Shown here one piece after another: positions 7,757-16,822 of a stretch of 64,000 bases of DNA; within the stretch, counting starts at the first letter, position 1, and each line of letters starts with the position of its first letter. Location: NCBI GenBank assembly GCA_014380615.1, contig JACMJM010000056.1, forward strand, positions 1 through 64,000, read 5' to 3'. The stretch comes from Sphingobacteriaceae bacterium. Its GTDB lineage: Bacteria > Bacteroidota > Bacteroidia > Sphingobacteriales > Sphingobacteriaceae. The position numbers and the translations under genes were made by a program. The notes under the pieces were generated by a model, which worked only from the letters and a program-made list of their open reading frames with translations, was not told the DNA's origin and made no database searches.

Positions 7757-10700
7757 ATGTTAAAACTTACCGTAGTCAGGCTATGTCTGATAATGTACTT
7801 TTGTTGTTCTTTAGCTAGTAATTCTCTCGCTGTAGAAATTCTATTTTCGCATTATTCTGTAAGCGACGGCTTAGCTTCAAACTTCGTTAACTGCGTATGG
7901 CAAGATCCGAGAGGGTTAATTTGGGTGGGTACCGATAATGGCCTTCAACGCTTCGACGGAAGTAAATTTACCAGCTTTTACCAAAACTCCAATCAGCAAA
8001 AGCTTCCCGCATTAGCGGTACATCAAATTTTAAGAGATGCCAGAAGCACCATGTGGATTAGAATGGGGAGCCGGATTGGCACATTTAACACCTTTAATTA
8101 TACATTTAAAGAGGTAAAAGTAGTAACCAAACATCCGGTACCAGCACGGGCGGAATATTATTTAAGAAGGGATTATAAAGGCAACCTGTTATTAACCATT
8201 GTAAAGGTGGGTATCTTTGTTTACAACGATACGAAACAAGTTTTCGAAGAGAACAGAAGTGTTATTTATGTTCCCCCGCACCTGGGTATTAATCATGCTT
8301 TTGAAGATCGCAGCACCGGAAATTATTGGCTCTCGACAGATAAGGGACTCGCCCTTTATAACTTCAAAGACAAAAAAATTTACGACCATACGCAGCCGTT
8401 ATGGAACAAAGAGTTTAAAAAACAACCTGGCTTATTTAAGAATGTAACCCACCTGCACATCGATAAGCAAAGAAGATACTGGATAGTTAGCTGGCTGAAC
8501 GGCTCGACCAAAACCTATTGCTATGACGAAAGTAGCAGCCGATTTACTACCGACACCGCGGGCCTGAATTCGGACCGGGGTTATTTTGAAATACGGGATT
8601 TTAAAGAATCGCGGGGGATTTTATGGGCCTATGGCTTGCATTTTCTAAAAATTTACGGGCAGCAGGAGAGAGCTTTTTATACCTTTTATAACAATAGCTC
8701 CAACTACGGCATAAAGTTTAATTCCATCAATCATATTTTCGAAGACCGTGAAAAGAATGTTTGGATTGCAACAGATAATGGTTTATATGCGGCAAAGGCA
8801 ATTTTTAACGAAGCGAAACATGGTGTAATTACGAAAGTGCATAGCGAAGACGCTATTACATCTATCCTTCAAACATCAGGCTCGCATTTACTTTTTAGTA
8901 CATGGGGAAGAGACATTGAAGCCCTGAAATCTATAAAGGGAAGATTTAGGCCCGATCATCAATACAGAAACCTTATCTACCAAAATCAACCAAAAAATGA
9001 TAATGCATTTCAAAAAGTTTGGGACATGGAAGAGCATAAGGCTAGCAAATCTGTTTGGCTTGCCTGCCAAAGCGGCCGCTTAATAAGGTTCGACCCGAAA
9101 CTACGAACTTCAAAATTTTTGGTGCCACCAATTTTCGCTAATCAAACCGTAAGGCAGGTAACCGAAGACCCTGCGGGCAATTTGTGGTTCGCAACCCAAA
9201 GCGGAAAAATCGTAAAACTTGCTGCTGCTAATATCAGCTCACTTAAATTTGAAACGCTAGTAAACCTTGATGCGGGAATTACCAAACTTTACTTCGATAA
9301 ACAGCAAACATTATGGGTTGCTACAGAAGGAAAGGGCTTATATGCAATTAACACTACTAACGGCAAAATAATTCAGCACTTTACAACAAATGCAAAGCCG
9401 GGATACAAACTATCTGATGATATAGTTCGTGATATTATTCAATATAACGACAGCATATTTTATGTAGCGGCGGCTAATTTGGATATTATCAACATCAACA
9501 CCCGAAAAGTTAAACAGCTTACTTTGTATGACGGACTTCCTTTTACATCGGTATCTTCTCTTCAGCTTGATAAAACCGGCGACTTATGGGTGAGTACCAT
9601 TGGGGGCCTGTGTACCTATGATTATAAACGCGGTTTTTTCAGACTATATGATCAAAAGGATGGCTTAATTACAACCACCAGTGCTGATAATTTGCTTCAA
9701 ACCAGTATAAAATTAAAAAACAACCTGCTTCTGTTTGCCGGAGGCAATAATTACGTTGTGTTTGACCCCGATTTAATAAAAGACAAAAAACGGCCCGACA
9801 ACGTAACTATAACGGATTTTAAACTCTTCAACAAAACACTACCGGTAGATTCTATTCTTAAACTCGACAGACTTGGCCTTAACAACGACCAAAATTCAAT
9901 CACCATAGAATTTGCTACACTAAACTATAACCGCCGCAATAAGCTTAAGTATTATTATAAACTGGCTGGTGCCGATGATAACTGGGTAAAATCAGACGGC
10001 CCCATTGCCGCAAATTACGCCTATTTGCCACCTGGCGATTATACGTTCGAAGTTAAATCGGTAAATAGCCAGGGGCTTGAATCAAGTGATATTACCACGC
10101 TGCCCATTCGTATTTATCCGGCGTTCTGGCAAACATGGTGGTTCATACTCCTAATTTCAGTATCAGTAGCTCTTCTGATCTATCTGGTTTACAGATTACG
10201 ATTAAATCAATTGCTGCAAGTACAAAAAATAAGAGAACGTGTAGCCCGCGATTTACACGATGACATGGGCTCTACATTAAGCACCATCAATATTCTTAGC
10301 GAGATGGTAAAACTCAAGATCAAGTCGGACACGAAAAGCGCGGAAGATTATATCGATAAAATATCCGACAACAGTGTGCGAATGATGGAATCGATGGATG
10401 ACATTGTGTGGAGCATTAAACCATCTAATGATAGTATTCAAAAAATCACCGCCCGTATGCGCGAATTCGCCGCAGGAATTCTTGAGCCAAAAAACATAGA
10501 ATATACATTTATGCTTGACGAAAAAGTTAAAGAGATAACCCTCGATATGGAAGCCCGCCGTGATCTTTTTCTTATTTTTAAAGAGGCGATAAATAATCTT
10601 GCAAAATATTCGCGGGCAACTACCGCCAATATTAACTTTTATAAAAAAGATAAAAAGCTGATTTTACAGATTGAGGATAATGGAAGGGGATTTATTGTAA

Positions 10701-10828
10701 AAGAATCTGAAAATGGCAACGGACTCATCAACATGAAAAAACGAAGCGACAGGTTGAAAGCGAAGTTCAGTATTAAGTCTGAAATTAACAAAGGAACCGA
10801 AATTTGCCTTGAACTTCCGTTAACATAA
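7757..10828 (+). CDS. Propeller-sensor histidine kinase (Reg_prop, Y_Y_Y, HisKA_3)
   Basis: The 1023-residue protein has a signal peptide and then a large periplasmic sensor with repeated WVGTDNGL-type two-component propeller blades (for example LIWVGTDNGLQRFD, VWIATDNGLY, DLWVSTIGGL). A Y_Y_Y domain follows at about 700-785, with the terminal YLPPGDYTFEVKS signature. A single transmembrane helix near 790-815 leads to a HisKA_3 domain with His834 in ARDLHDDMGS and an HATPase domain (EDNGRGF, NGLINMKKRS). Unlike the hybrid two-component systems common in Bacteroidota, it lacks receiver and AraC domains. The separate NarL-type regulator 55 bases downstream is the expected partner. The ligand is unknown. 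Confidence 0.93.
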   Translation: MLKLTVVRLCLIMYFCCSLASNSLAVEILFSHYSVSDGLASNFVNCVWQDPRGLIWVGTDNGLQRFDGSKFTSFYQNSNQQKLPALAVHQILRDARSTMWIRMGSRIGTFNTFNYTFKEVKVVTKHPVPARAEYYLRRDYKGNLLLTIVKVGIFVYNDTKQVFEENRSVIYVPPHLGINHAFEDRSTGNYWLSTDKGLALYNFKDKKIYDHTQPLWNKEFKKQPGLFKNVTHLHIDKQRRYWIVSWLNGSTKTYCYDESSSRFTTDTAGLNSDRGYFEIRDFKESRGILWAYGLHFLKIYGQQERAFYTFYNNSSNYGIKFNSINHIFEDREKNVWIATDNGLYAAKAIFNEAKHGVITKVHSEDAITSILQTSGSHLLFSTWGRDIEALKSIKGRFRPDHQYRNLIYQNQPKNDNAFQKVWDMEEHKASKSVWLACQSGRLIRFDPKLRTSKFLVPPIFANQTVRQVTEDPAGNLWFATQSGKIVKLAAANISSLKFETLVNLDAGITKLYFDKQQTLWVATEGKGLYAINTTNGKIIQHFTTNAKPGYKLSDDIVRDIIQYNDSIFYVAAANLDIININTRKVKQLTLYDGLPFTSVSSLQLDKTGDLWVSTIGGLCTYDYKRGFFRLYDQKDGLITTTSADNLLQTSIKLKNNLLLFAGGNNYVVFDPDLIKDKKRPDNVTITDFKLFNKTLPVDSILKLDRLGLNNDQNSITIEFATLNYNRRNKLKYYYKLAGADDNWVKSDGPIAANYAYLPPGDYTFEVKSVNSQGLESSDITTLPIRIYPAFWQTWWFILLISVSVALLIYLVYRLRLNQLLQVQKIRERVARDLHDDMGSTLSTINILSEMVKLKIKSDTKSAEDYIDKISDNSVRMMESMDDIVWSIKPSNDSIQKITARMREFAAGILEPKNIEYTFMLDEKVKEITLDMEARRDLFLIFKEAINNLAKYSRATTANINFYKKDKKLILQIEDNGRGFIVKESENGNGLINMKKRSDRLKAKFSIKSEINKGTEICLELPLT

Positions 10829-10883
10829 ATATGTGATTGCGAAGCAGTGTTGATTTCCCTAATTTTCCTTCGAGAAAGCTAAG

Positions 10884-11525
10884 ATGATAAAGATTGTATT
10901 ATACGAAGATAATCCTCAATTGCGGGAAGGCCTGTTTCTCCTTTTAAACGGCTCGGATGGCTTTACCGTAGTAGGAGCATTTTCCAATCCCACCAATATT
11001 GTAAGCCAGTATAACAGCCTTAAACCAAATGTTATACTGATGGATATCGACATGCCTGAAACCACAGGCATTGAAGGTTTGAAAATGTTGCGGGAAGTAA
11101 GTACAGATGTTAAAATACTGATGCTCACTGTTTTTGACGACAACCAAAATGTATTTGAAGCCATCAAAAACGGAGCAAACGGTTACATCCTGAAAAAAAC
11201 GCCTCCGGCAAAATTACTTGAGTATATACAAGAAGCGAATACTGGCGGCGCACCTATGAGTTCTTCTATCGCAACGCAGGTACTAAAAATGTTCTCGGCA
11301 ATGCCTAATCCGGGCGATAAGCAACAGGATTATAAATTATCTGAAAGGGAAACTGAAGTTTTACAACTTTTAGTAAACGGTTACAGCTATAAAATGATAG
11401 CTGCTGAAATGTTTATCGCGATAGATACAGTGCGCTCTCACATCAAAAAAATATACGAAAAGCTTCATGTAAATTCTAAAAGCGAAGCGGTTGCTAAAGC
11501 TTTTAAAGGGAAAATGTTTAGTTAG
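10884..11525 (+). CDS. NarL/LuxR-family response regulator
   Basis: The 213 residues comprise a receiver domain (YEDN acidic pair, Asp54 in ILMDIDMP, conserved Lys in LKKTPP) and a C-terminal LuxR helix-turn-helix (LSERETEVLQLLVNG, then DTVRSHIKKIYEKL). It follows the HisKA_3 propeller kinase, the usual partner class for NarL-type regulators, so the two probably form one two-component system. A strong hairpin lies 23 bases after its stop. Confidence 0.95.
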   Translation: MIKIVLYEDNPQLREGLFLLLNGSDGFTVVGAFSNPTNIVSQYNSLKPNVILMDIDMPETTGIEGLKMLREVSTDVKILMLTVFDDNQNVFEAIKNGANGYILKKTPPAKLLEYIQEANTGGAPMSSSIATQVLKMFSAMPNPGDKQQDYKLSERETEVLQLLVNGYSYKMIAAEMFIAIDTVRSHIKKIYEKLHVNSKSEAVAKAFKGKMFS

Positions 11526-11548
11526 AGTATCCGTTAAGGCGGAGCGTA

Positions 11549-11583
11549 TTAACTTTGACAAATTTAGAATTTGTCAAAGTTAA
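11549..11583. terminator. Bidirectional terminator-like hairpin
   Basis: Perfect 16-base arms, ttaactttgacaaatt (11549-11564) and its complement (11568-11583), flank a 3-base loop. It lies between two convergent genes, the NarL regulator and the ECF sigma factor. The AT-rich arms lack a long T run, so the termination role is inferred from position and symmetry. Confidence 0.6.
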
Positions 11584-11621
11584 GGGCTACGGACTTCGGG
11601 GTTAGGAAATAAGGAATTCGA

Positions 11622-12191
11622 CTAAGCGGTAACCAGTTTCAGGTATTTTTTACTCCTTGTTTCCAACAAAGAAATCTTTTCTTTCAGTATTCCCCTTGCA
11701 CGGCTTAACTGTGTTCTCGAAAGTATTTCTGAAATACCTAATTCTTTAGAGATCTCCTGATGTGAGTATCCTTCTATGGCAAACATATTAAACACTAAGC
11801 GATACGATGCGGGTAAGCCGGTAATCAAACGCATTATATCCTTCGCTTCCAACCCGTCCTGATAAACCGCCGGCGAATACGCATTTACATTTTCTGATAT
11901 ATCGATAGAGCATGAGATATATTTATTCTTCCGGTAATGCTCAATAGCAGTATTGACCATTATTTTTCTAACCCAGCCTTCAAAAGAACCCACACCATTA
12001 AAATAGTGAATTTTTGAAAAGACTTTTATAAAGCCGTTTTGCAAAATATCCTCGGCTTCAAAATTATCTCTCGCATATCGTAAACATACACCGTACATTT
12101 TCGATGAAAGTTTTTTGTATAGCTGTTCCTGAGCATTTCTATCGCCGTTTTTACAGCCTTCTACTAATTCCAGGTATTGTGATTGCGTCAT
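11622..12191 (-). CDS. ECF-type RNA polymerase sigma factor
   Basis: The preferred start is the ATG at 12191 (MTQSQYLELVEGCK, 189 residues); an in-frame ATG at 12248 would add 19 atypical residues. Region 2 contains YGVCLRYARDNFEAEDILQNGFIKVF. Region 4 contains LPASYRLVFNMFAIEGYSHQEISKELGISE, a helix-turn-helix that binds the -35 element. No anti-sigma factor is adjacent, so it is not part of a sigma/FecR pair here. Convergent with the NarL regulator. Confidence 0.92.
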   Translation of the reverse strand: MTQSQYLELVEGCKNGDRNAQEQLYKKLSSKMYGVCLRYARDNFEAEDILQNGFIKVFSKIHYFNGVGSFEGWVRKIMVNTAIEHYRKNKYISCSIDISENVNAYSPAVYQDGLEAKDIMRLITGLPASYRLVFNMFAIEGYSHQEISKELGISEILSRTQLSRARGILKEKISLLETRSKKYLKLVTA

Positions 12192-12429
12192 GGTTTGGGT
12201 TATTAGAATGATACAAATGTATGCCTTGTTACAGGGCGCATCAATCACATGTTTGGGGGATTTGCTCGGTAAACAGATGCTTTCCTATCACATAAATCAT
12301 CAACAAATCAACGCATTAGCTCCAGACATTGAGAAACTTAGAACCATTTGCTAAGCGCAGCCGTATGAATACCGTTTCTGGTTATGCGTCTCATTGCAGC
12401 ATTTGCAAATTGTAAAACGAAATTTTAAA

Positions 12430-12870
12430 ATGGAATCAAAAATTTTATCCTCCACCGGATTTTTACATGAGTTTAGCGTAGAAGAACTTTATGTATTAAC
12501 TACCCACTGGCTTTCAGACATTGCTTTTTTCGAACAGGAAATTAATTACTTCGAATCTTTAATCGCAAGATACTTTCTCCCGAATGTAGAAGAGGAAAAC
12601 GTAATGCTGATACAAAGCATTGCTAATCATTTCGAATCACTTGATCAACGTAAAGAGAATATCAGGAAAGTAATTATTCAACATCAAAACCAATTAAGCG
12701 ATTTGCTTGATAAGAACCACGTTGAAAATGAAGCGCACCTAAACGCCTTGCATTCAGAGATTGAAGCGAAACTTTTTGATTTCATTAAGACATTACGACA
12801 GGTAAAACTCGAATTTTTTAATGCCACTAAGTTTTCGGGTAAAGCAAAGCGCCTCACTGTGAAAGAATAG
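12430..12870 (+). CDS. Hypothetical coiled-coil protein
   Basis: The 146 residues start at MESKIL (ATG 12430); the in-frame upstream extension looks non-coding. The product is soluble and helical, rich in Glu, Lys and His, with heptad-like stretches at about 45-135 suggesting coiled coil. No catalytic motif or signal peptide is seen. It is followed 59 bases later by a small GNAT-like gene on the same strand. I do not recognise the family. Confidence 0.7.
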   Translation: MESKILSSTGFLHEFSVEELYVLTTHWLSDIAFFEQEINYFESLIARYFLPNVEEENVMLIQSIANHFESLDQRKENIRKVIIQHQNQLSDLLDKNHVENEAHLNALHSEIEAKLFDFIKTLRQVKLEFFNATKFSGKAKRLTVKE

Positions 12871-12929
12871 TTCGCATAAAAAAGAAACCACCTCGTACAT
12901 TGCCTGTTTAACATCATTAAGCTTTACGA

Positions 12930-13211
12930 ATGAAATACGAGGAAACCCCGCTAATTTATAACGAAAACGACCACCGGTTTGAATTCACTGTTGATAACCA
13001 TCTGTCGCTAATTGATTTTAAGAGAAAAGGGGATACCATTTATCTGGTACATACCGAAGTACCGGAAGAACTTGAGGGAAAGGGTGTGGCAGCGGCTATG
13101 GTAGAGAAAACATTTCAATACATAGAAGAGCACAACTTAAAACTGGCACCCTATTGTTCTTACGTTCAGCTATATTTAAAGCGGCATCCCGAGTGGAACA
13201 GGTTGTTATAA
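12930..13211 (+). CDS. Small GNAT-like N-acetyltransferase (YjdJ/COG2388 type)
   Basis: The 93-residue protein matches the short GNAT group: a beta sheet start, TEVPEELEGKGVAAAMVE as the acetyl-CoA-binding segment, and a C-terminal PYCSYVQLYLKRHPEW as is usual for this group. The acceptor substrate is not known for most members. It ends four bases before the convergent esterase gene. Confidence 0.88.
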   Translation: MKYEETPLIYNENDHRFEFTVDNHLSLIDFKRKGDTIYLVHTEVPEELEGKGVAAAMVEKTFQYIEEHNLKLAPYCSYVQLYLKRHPEWNRLL

Positions 13212-13215
13212 TCCT

Positions 13216-14667
13216 CTACTTTTTATAGCTCCACTGAAGCCCATTACTTCTGAACGGAACAGCAGGAAGCCCGGCAGCATTTACCAAATTTGGCATAGCC
13301 GTTTCGTTCCAGGCAAATCGCACATTTACCGGCTTAGAAACACCCGGAGCAGATACATATACTGTTTCGCCAACAACTTTTGCAGTTGCAGGCACAAACT
13401 TTCCATCGCTACCGGCTACGGTAAACCAGGTTAGCTCCTTTCCGTCAGAACTTTTTAAGCCCACGTCATTGCTAAAAGAGAGTAAGGCAGTATTTCCCTT
13501 TACTTTCATCTTCTTGAAAACAGGGCCGCTGCTAACTACATTTTTATCGTACGTTTTATCCAACGCTAATAGAGCCAGTCGGCGGCCAACTTCCCATTTG
13601 TAAGAGGGGTGAATGTCTGCAAGGTTGTCGACGAGATCAGTTGTTACTGCCATCCCGGTTTCAGAAATTTTAAGTGATTGGGTTTGTGCTTCCCACAATT
13701 CCGCTAAGGTTTCGGAAGTGTGGGCTAATTTATCTTTACGTTTAGTATAGTAATATGGTGCAATTTGCACATAGTAAAAAGGCAGTTTATTATCGCCCCA
13801 CTGCTTGCGCCAACCTTCAACTAATGCCTGCATTTTGTCGGCATACTTCATCCCATCATGCACCATCAAATTAGATTCTCCCTGGTACCAAAGAAATCCG
13901 CGAAGCGCAAAAGGTGCAAGTGGCAAGATCATGCTGGTGTAGTTTCTGGCAACCGGCGAACCATCCATCACCGCAGGATTCGCTTTAACATCAGCAGCAA
14001 ATACAGGCAAAGATTTATATGCCTCCGCTGGTGTCCATGGCTCTATTCTGCTTCCACCCCATGAAGATGAAATTATCCCAATTGGCACATTAAGATCTTT
14101 TTGGATATTCTTAGCGAAGTAAAAACCGGCGGCAGAAAATCTCTCAAGAGTTTCTCCGCTAGCTTCGTTCCAGCCATTGCTGGTTACATCGGGCGTACTC
14201 AACTTTTTCTCAACGAGGAAGATTCGGATAGTTGGATAGCTGTTTTTCAGTTCAGTTTCTGCGCTGTCTATTCCCCGGCCTGGCTTTGCATATTTGTAAA
14301 GCGTCCGGTTCATGGGATATTCCATGTTGGACTGGCCGGAGGCTAGCCATACCTCGCCTATCAGCAAGTTTGAAAGCTTTATCACATTGCTTGCCGAAAT
14401 AGTCATTTCCTGCGGTTTGGCATTAGCCTTTAAGGGCGATAAAATTACTTCCCAATACCCAGATACATCTGCTTTTGTAGCTTTCTGCTGACCTGCAAAA
14501 CTTACGGTAACAGCTTCACCGGCTTTGGCCCAGCCCCATACGGGCAGAGGCTTTTCCCGTTGTAAGATCATGTTGCTTCCAATAATTTTAGGAAGACTTA
14601 CCTGCGCAGATATAAATGTGTTACTGGCAGCTAACAGAAGTAGTAAAACAGAGGTTTTCAAATTCAT
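13216..14667 (-). CDS. Sialate O-acetylesterase (SASA family)
   Basis: The start at 14667 gives a 483-residue protein with a clean signal peptide (MNLKTSVLLLLLAASNTFISAQ). The GDSL-like catalytic serine is Ser113 in WLASGQSNMEY, and WYQGESN is the second family block. A histidine in DIHPSYKWEVG completes the expected triad. Members remove O-acetyl groups from sialic acids or from plant polysaccharides such as xylan in the periplasm. No sialidase or xylanase neighbours are present, so the exact substrate is open. Confidence 0.9.
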   Translation of the reverse strand: MNLKTSVLLLLLAASNTFISAQVSLPKIIGSNMILQREKPLPVWGWAKAGEAVTVSFAGQQKATKADVSGYWEVILSPLKANAKPQEMTISASNVIKLSNLLIGEVWLASGQSNMEYPMNRTLYKYAKPGRGIDSAETELKNSYPTIRIFLVEKKLSTPDVTSNGWNEASGETLERFSAAGFYFAKNIQKDLNVPIGIISSSWGGSRIEPWTPAEAYKSLPVFAADVKANPAVMDGSPVARNYTSMILPLAPFALRGFLWYQGESNLMVHDGMKYADKMQALVEGWRKQWGDNKLPFYYVQIAPYYYTKRKDKLAHTSETLAELWEAQTQSLKISETGMAVTTDLVDNLADIHPSYKWEVGRRLALLALDKTYDKNVVSSGPVFKKMKVKGNTALLSFSNDVGLKSSDGKELTWFTVAGSDGKFVPATAKVVGETVYVSAPGVSKPVNVRFAWNETAMPNLVNAAGLPAVPFRSNGLQWSYKK

Positions 14668-14777
14668 ACAATGAGTGGACCGAATAAGTACTATGAAAAA
14701 CAAAATTATGACATATTAACTAAATATCTCTCCTTAATAACGTAACACCCGATACTAGTTGTGCGTATCAAATATCA

Positions 14778-16742
14778 ATGAGAAAGAAAAAGATTAGCGC
14801 TCCTCAACGGCATCTCTCGGTACAGTATCAATGTGGAGTTATAGTGAGCCTGATAGCCATTGGGGCGTTATCGGGCTGGGTATTTAATATTAGCAGCTTA
14901 AGGAGCATAGCAAATGGGTTTATCGCAATGAACCCGGTGCTTGCATTTGATTTCATATTGTTTGGAATGTGGCTTATCTGGAAAAGTAAGCATGCAATAA
15001 AGGGCGTATCATTGTTTACCAGTACAATTCTTATCGTTAATGCTTTTATCGTTCTCCCAAAACTTATTCAACCTTACTATCCCCTGGGGTTTGAGATCGA
15101 TAGCATTCTCTTTTCTGATCAAACTCAAACAAGCAAGATCTCACCGGCAAGTGTATTTAACCTTTTACTTTTAAATACCGCACTGGCATTCACGCTTACA
15201 AAGATTAAAAGCAAGGAATACTTGTTTCAGGCACTGATAATTGGCTGCTTTGCGGTTAGTGCTATATACCTGTGCGGGTATCTGTTTAACTTTAGTTCCA
15301 TGATCGGAGCTTCTGTGTTAACCCCTATGGCTCTGAATACCTGTGTTTGTTTTCTCACCCTTTCGTTCGGTATGGCTTTTACTCATGCCGACAAAGGTTA
15401 TATGCGCCCCCTCATGTCGAAAAAGCTTGGGGGAGTTATGGCAAGGCGTATTTTACCCCTCCTCATCATTATACCGGTGGTTACAGGCTCATTACGCATC
15501 ATCGGACAACGTCTCGACTTGTATAATACAGAATTTGGTGTAGCCATCCACGTAGTAGTGATAGCACTGCTTTCGTTCATTTTGTCGTATTTTTTCGCAA
15601 GAAAACTAAATGAAATCGATTTTGTAAGAAAACAGCACGAAGAAGAACTGCTTGAAAAATCGTTACTTCTGCACCGATCAGAGCTTATGCTGGAGCAAAC
15701 AGCTGGTATTGCGAAAGTTGGGGGCTGGGAAATCACTTTCCCCGACAACAAGATGACGTATACAAAAGAAATTTATAAGATCAGAGAGATAGATGAGGAT
15801 GTTGAACTAACGTTCGATAATTCGATCAACTCGTATACACCCGAATCTGCCGAAATGCTTCTTAAGCTTTACAACCAAGCAATTGAAGACGGGAAGCCCT
15901 ACGATGCAGAAGCTAAACTTGTGACCGCAAAAAATCGCGAAATATGGGTAAGAATCAAAGCCCAACCGGTTGTAGACGATCTGGGGAAAGTTGTAGCCAT
16001 TCGCGGAACCCTACAGGATATTGATGAAGCCAAGAAGAAAGAGATCCTTCTGGAGCAATCTATGGAAATTATTAACGAGCAAAATAAGCGGATGATGAAC
16101 TTCACTCATATTGTGTCGCATAATCTTAGAACACATGCCGGAAATATCCGCAGCACATTAAGCATTTATGAGGATGAAGAATCGGAGGAAGAGAAGGCGC
16201 TTATTTTAGAAATGACTAAAAAGGCTGCCGACTCTCTGAATCAAACCATTGCTGATTTAAATGAGATTGTTGCAGTGCAATCTGCTTCAAAGCAACTTAA
16301 GTCGCCTATATATTTTGAAGATGTTTTCTCCGTAGCAAGAGATGTTCTTAAAAAGGAAATCATGGCATCCTGTGCCATAATTCTAACAGATTTTACAGCA
16401 TGCGAAAAAGTGGAGTATGTACCGGCCTATCTTGAAAGCATTTTCCATAACTTCTTAAGCAATGCTATTAGGTACCGCAAGCCGGATATAAGGCCCGAGA
16501 TTAAAATTAGTACCGCTATCGAAAACGGGAGAGTTGCTATGACCTTTTCGGATAACGGTTTAGGAATCGATCTTGTGAAATACAAGGAGAAACTCTTTGG
16601 AATGTATAAAACCTTTCACAGCCATCCCGACTCGACGGGAGTTGGTTTGTTCCTGACCAAAAACCAGGTAGAATCTTTGGGAGGAAATATTATGGTGGAT
16701 AGTGAGGTTAATGTAGGGACTACGTTTAAGATTTTCTTTTAG
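14778..16742 (+). CDS. Membrane PAS sensor histidine kinase
   Basis: The 654-residue protein has about eight hydrophobic segments in residues 20-275 and a PAS/PAC domain at about 295-420. The H box is SHNLRTHAGN with His448, and the ATPase domain has NAIRY, DNGLGIDL and TGVGLFLTK. Its membrane region (GGVMARRILPLL, then RLDLYNTEFG) aligns with GGHIARKLLPML and KSGLYTAAQG in the kinase at 2455-4869, so the two are paralogues. It has no adjacent regulator and is an orphan kinase here. The signal is unknown. Confidence 0.92.
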   Translation: MRKKKISAPQRHLSVQYQCGVIVSLIAIGALSGWVFNISSLRSIANGFIAMNPVLAFDFILFGMWLIWKSKHAIKGVSLFTSTILIVNAFIVLPKLIQPYYPLGFEIDSILFSDQTQTSKISPASVFNLLLLNTALAFTLTKIKSKEYLFQALIIGCFAVSAIYLCGYLFNFSSMIGASVLTPMALNTCVCFLTLSFGMAFTHADKGYMRPLMSKKLGGVMARRILPLLIIIPVVTGSLRIIGQRLDLYNTEFGVAIHVVVIALLSFILSYFFARKLNEIDFVRKQHEEELLEKSLLLHRSELMLEQTAGIAKVGGWEITFPDNKMTYTKEIYKIREIDEDVELTFDNSINSYTPESAEMLLKLYNQAIEDGKPYDAEAKLVTAKNREIWVRIKAQPVVDDLGKVVAIRGTLQDIDEAKKKEILLEQSMEIINEQNKRMMNFTHIVSHNLRTHAGNIRSTLSIYEDEESEEEKALILEMTKKAADSLNQTIADLNEIVAVQSASKQLKSPIYFEDVFSVARDVLKKEIMASCAIILTDFTACEKVEYVPAYLESIFHNFLSNAIRYRKPDIRPEIKISTAIENGRVAMTFSDNGLGIDLVKYKEKLFGMYKTFHSHPDSTGVGLFLTKNQVESLGGNIMVDSEVNVGTTFKIFF

Positions 16743-16745
16743 GAT

Positions 16746-16816
16746 TAGTCATCGGATGAATCTTTGCATCATGCTATATTCATCCGATGACTAAAATCTA
16801 TATCATCCGATGACTA
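16746..16816. terminator. Triple repeat and hairpin between convergent genes
   Basis: tagtcatcggatgaat (16746-16761) pairs perfectly with attcatccgatgacta (16778-16793) to form a 16-bp stem. A third near-copy, atcatccgatgacta, follows at 16802-16816 and could form an alternative stem. It lies between the kinase and the convergent hydrolase, so termination for either strand is the simplest role. Confidence 0.6.
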
Positions 16817-16822
16817 TACCCG

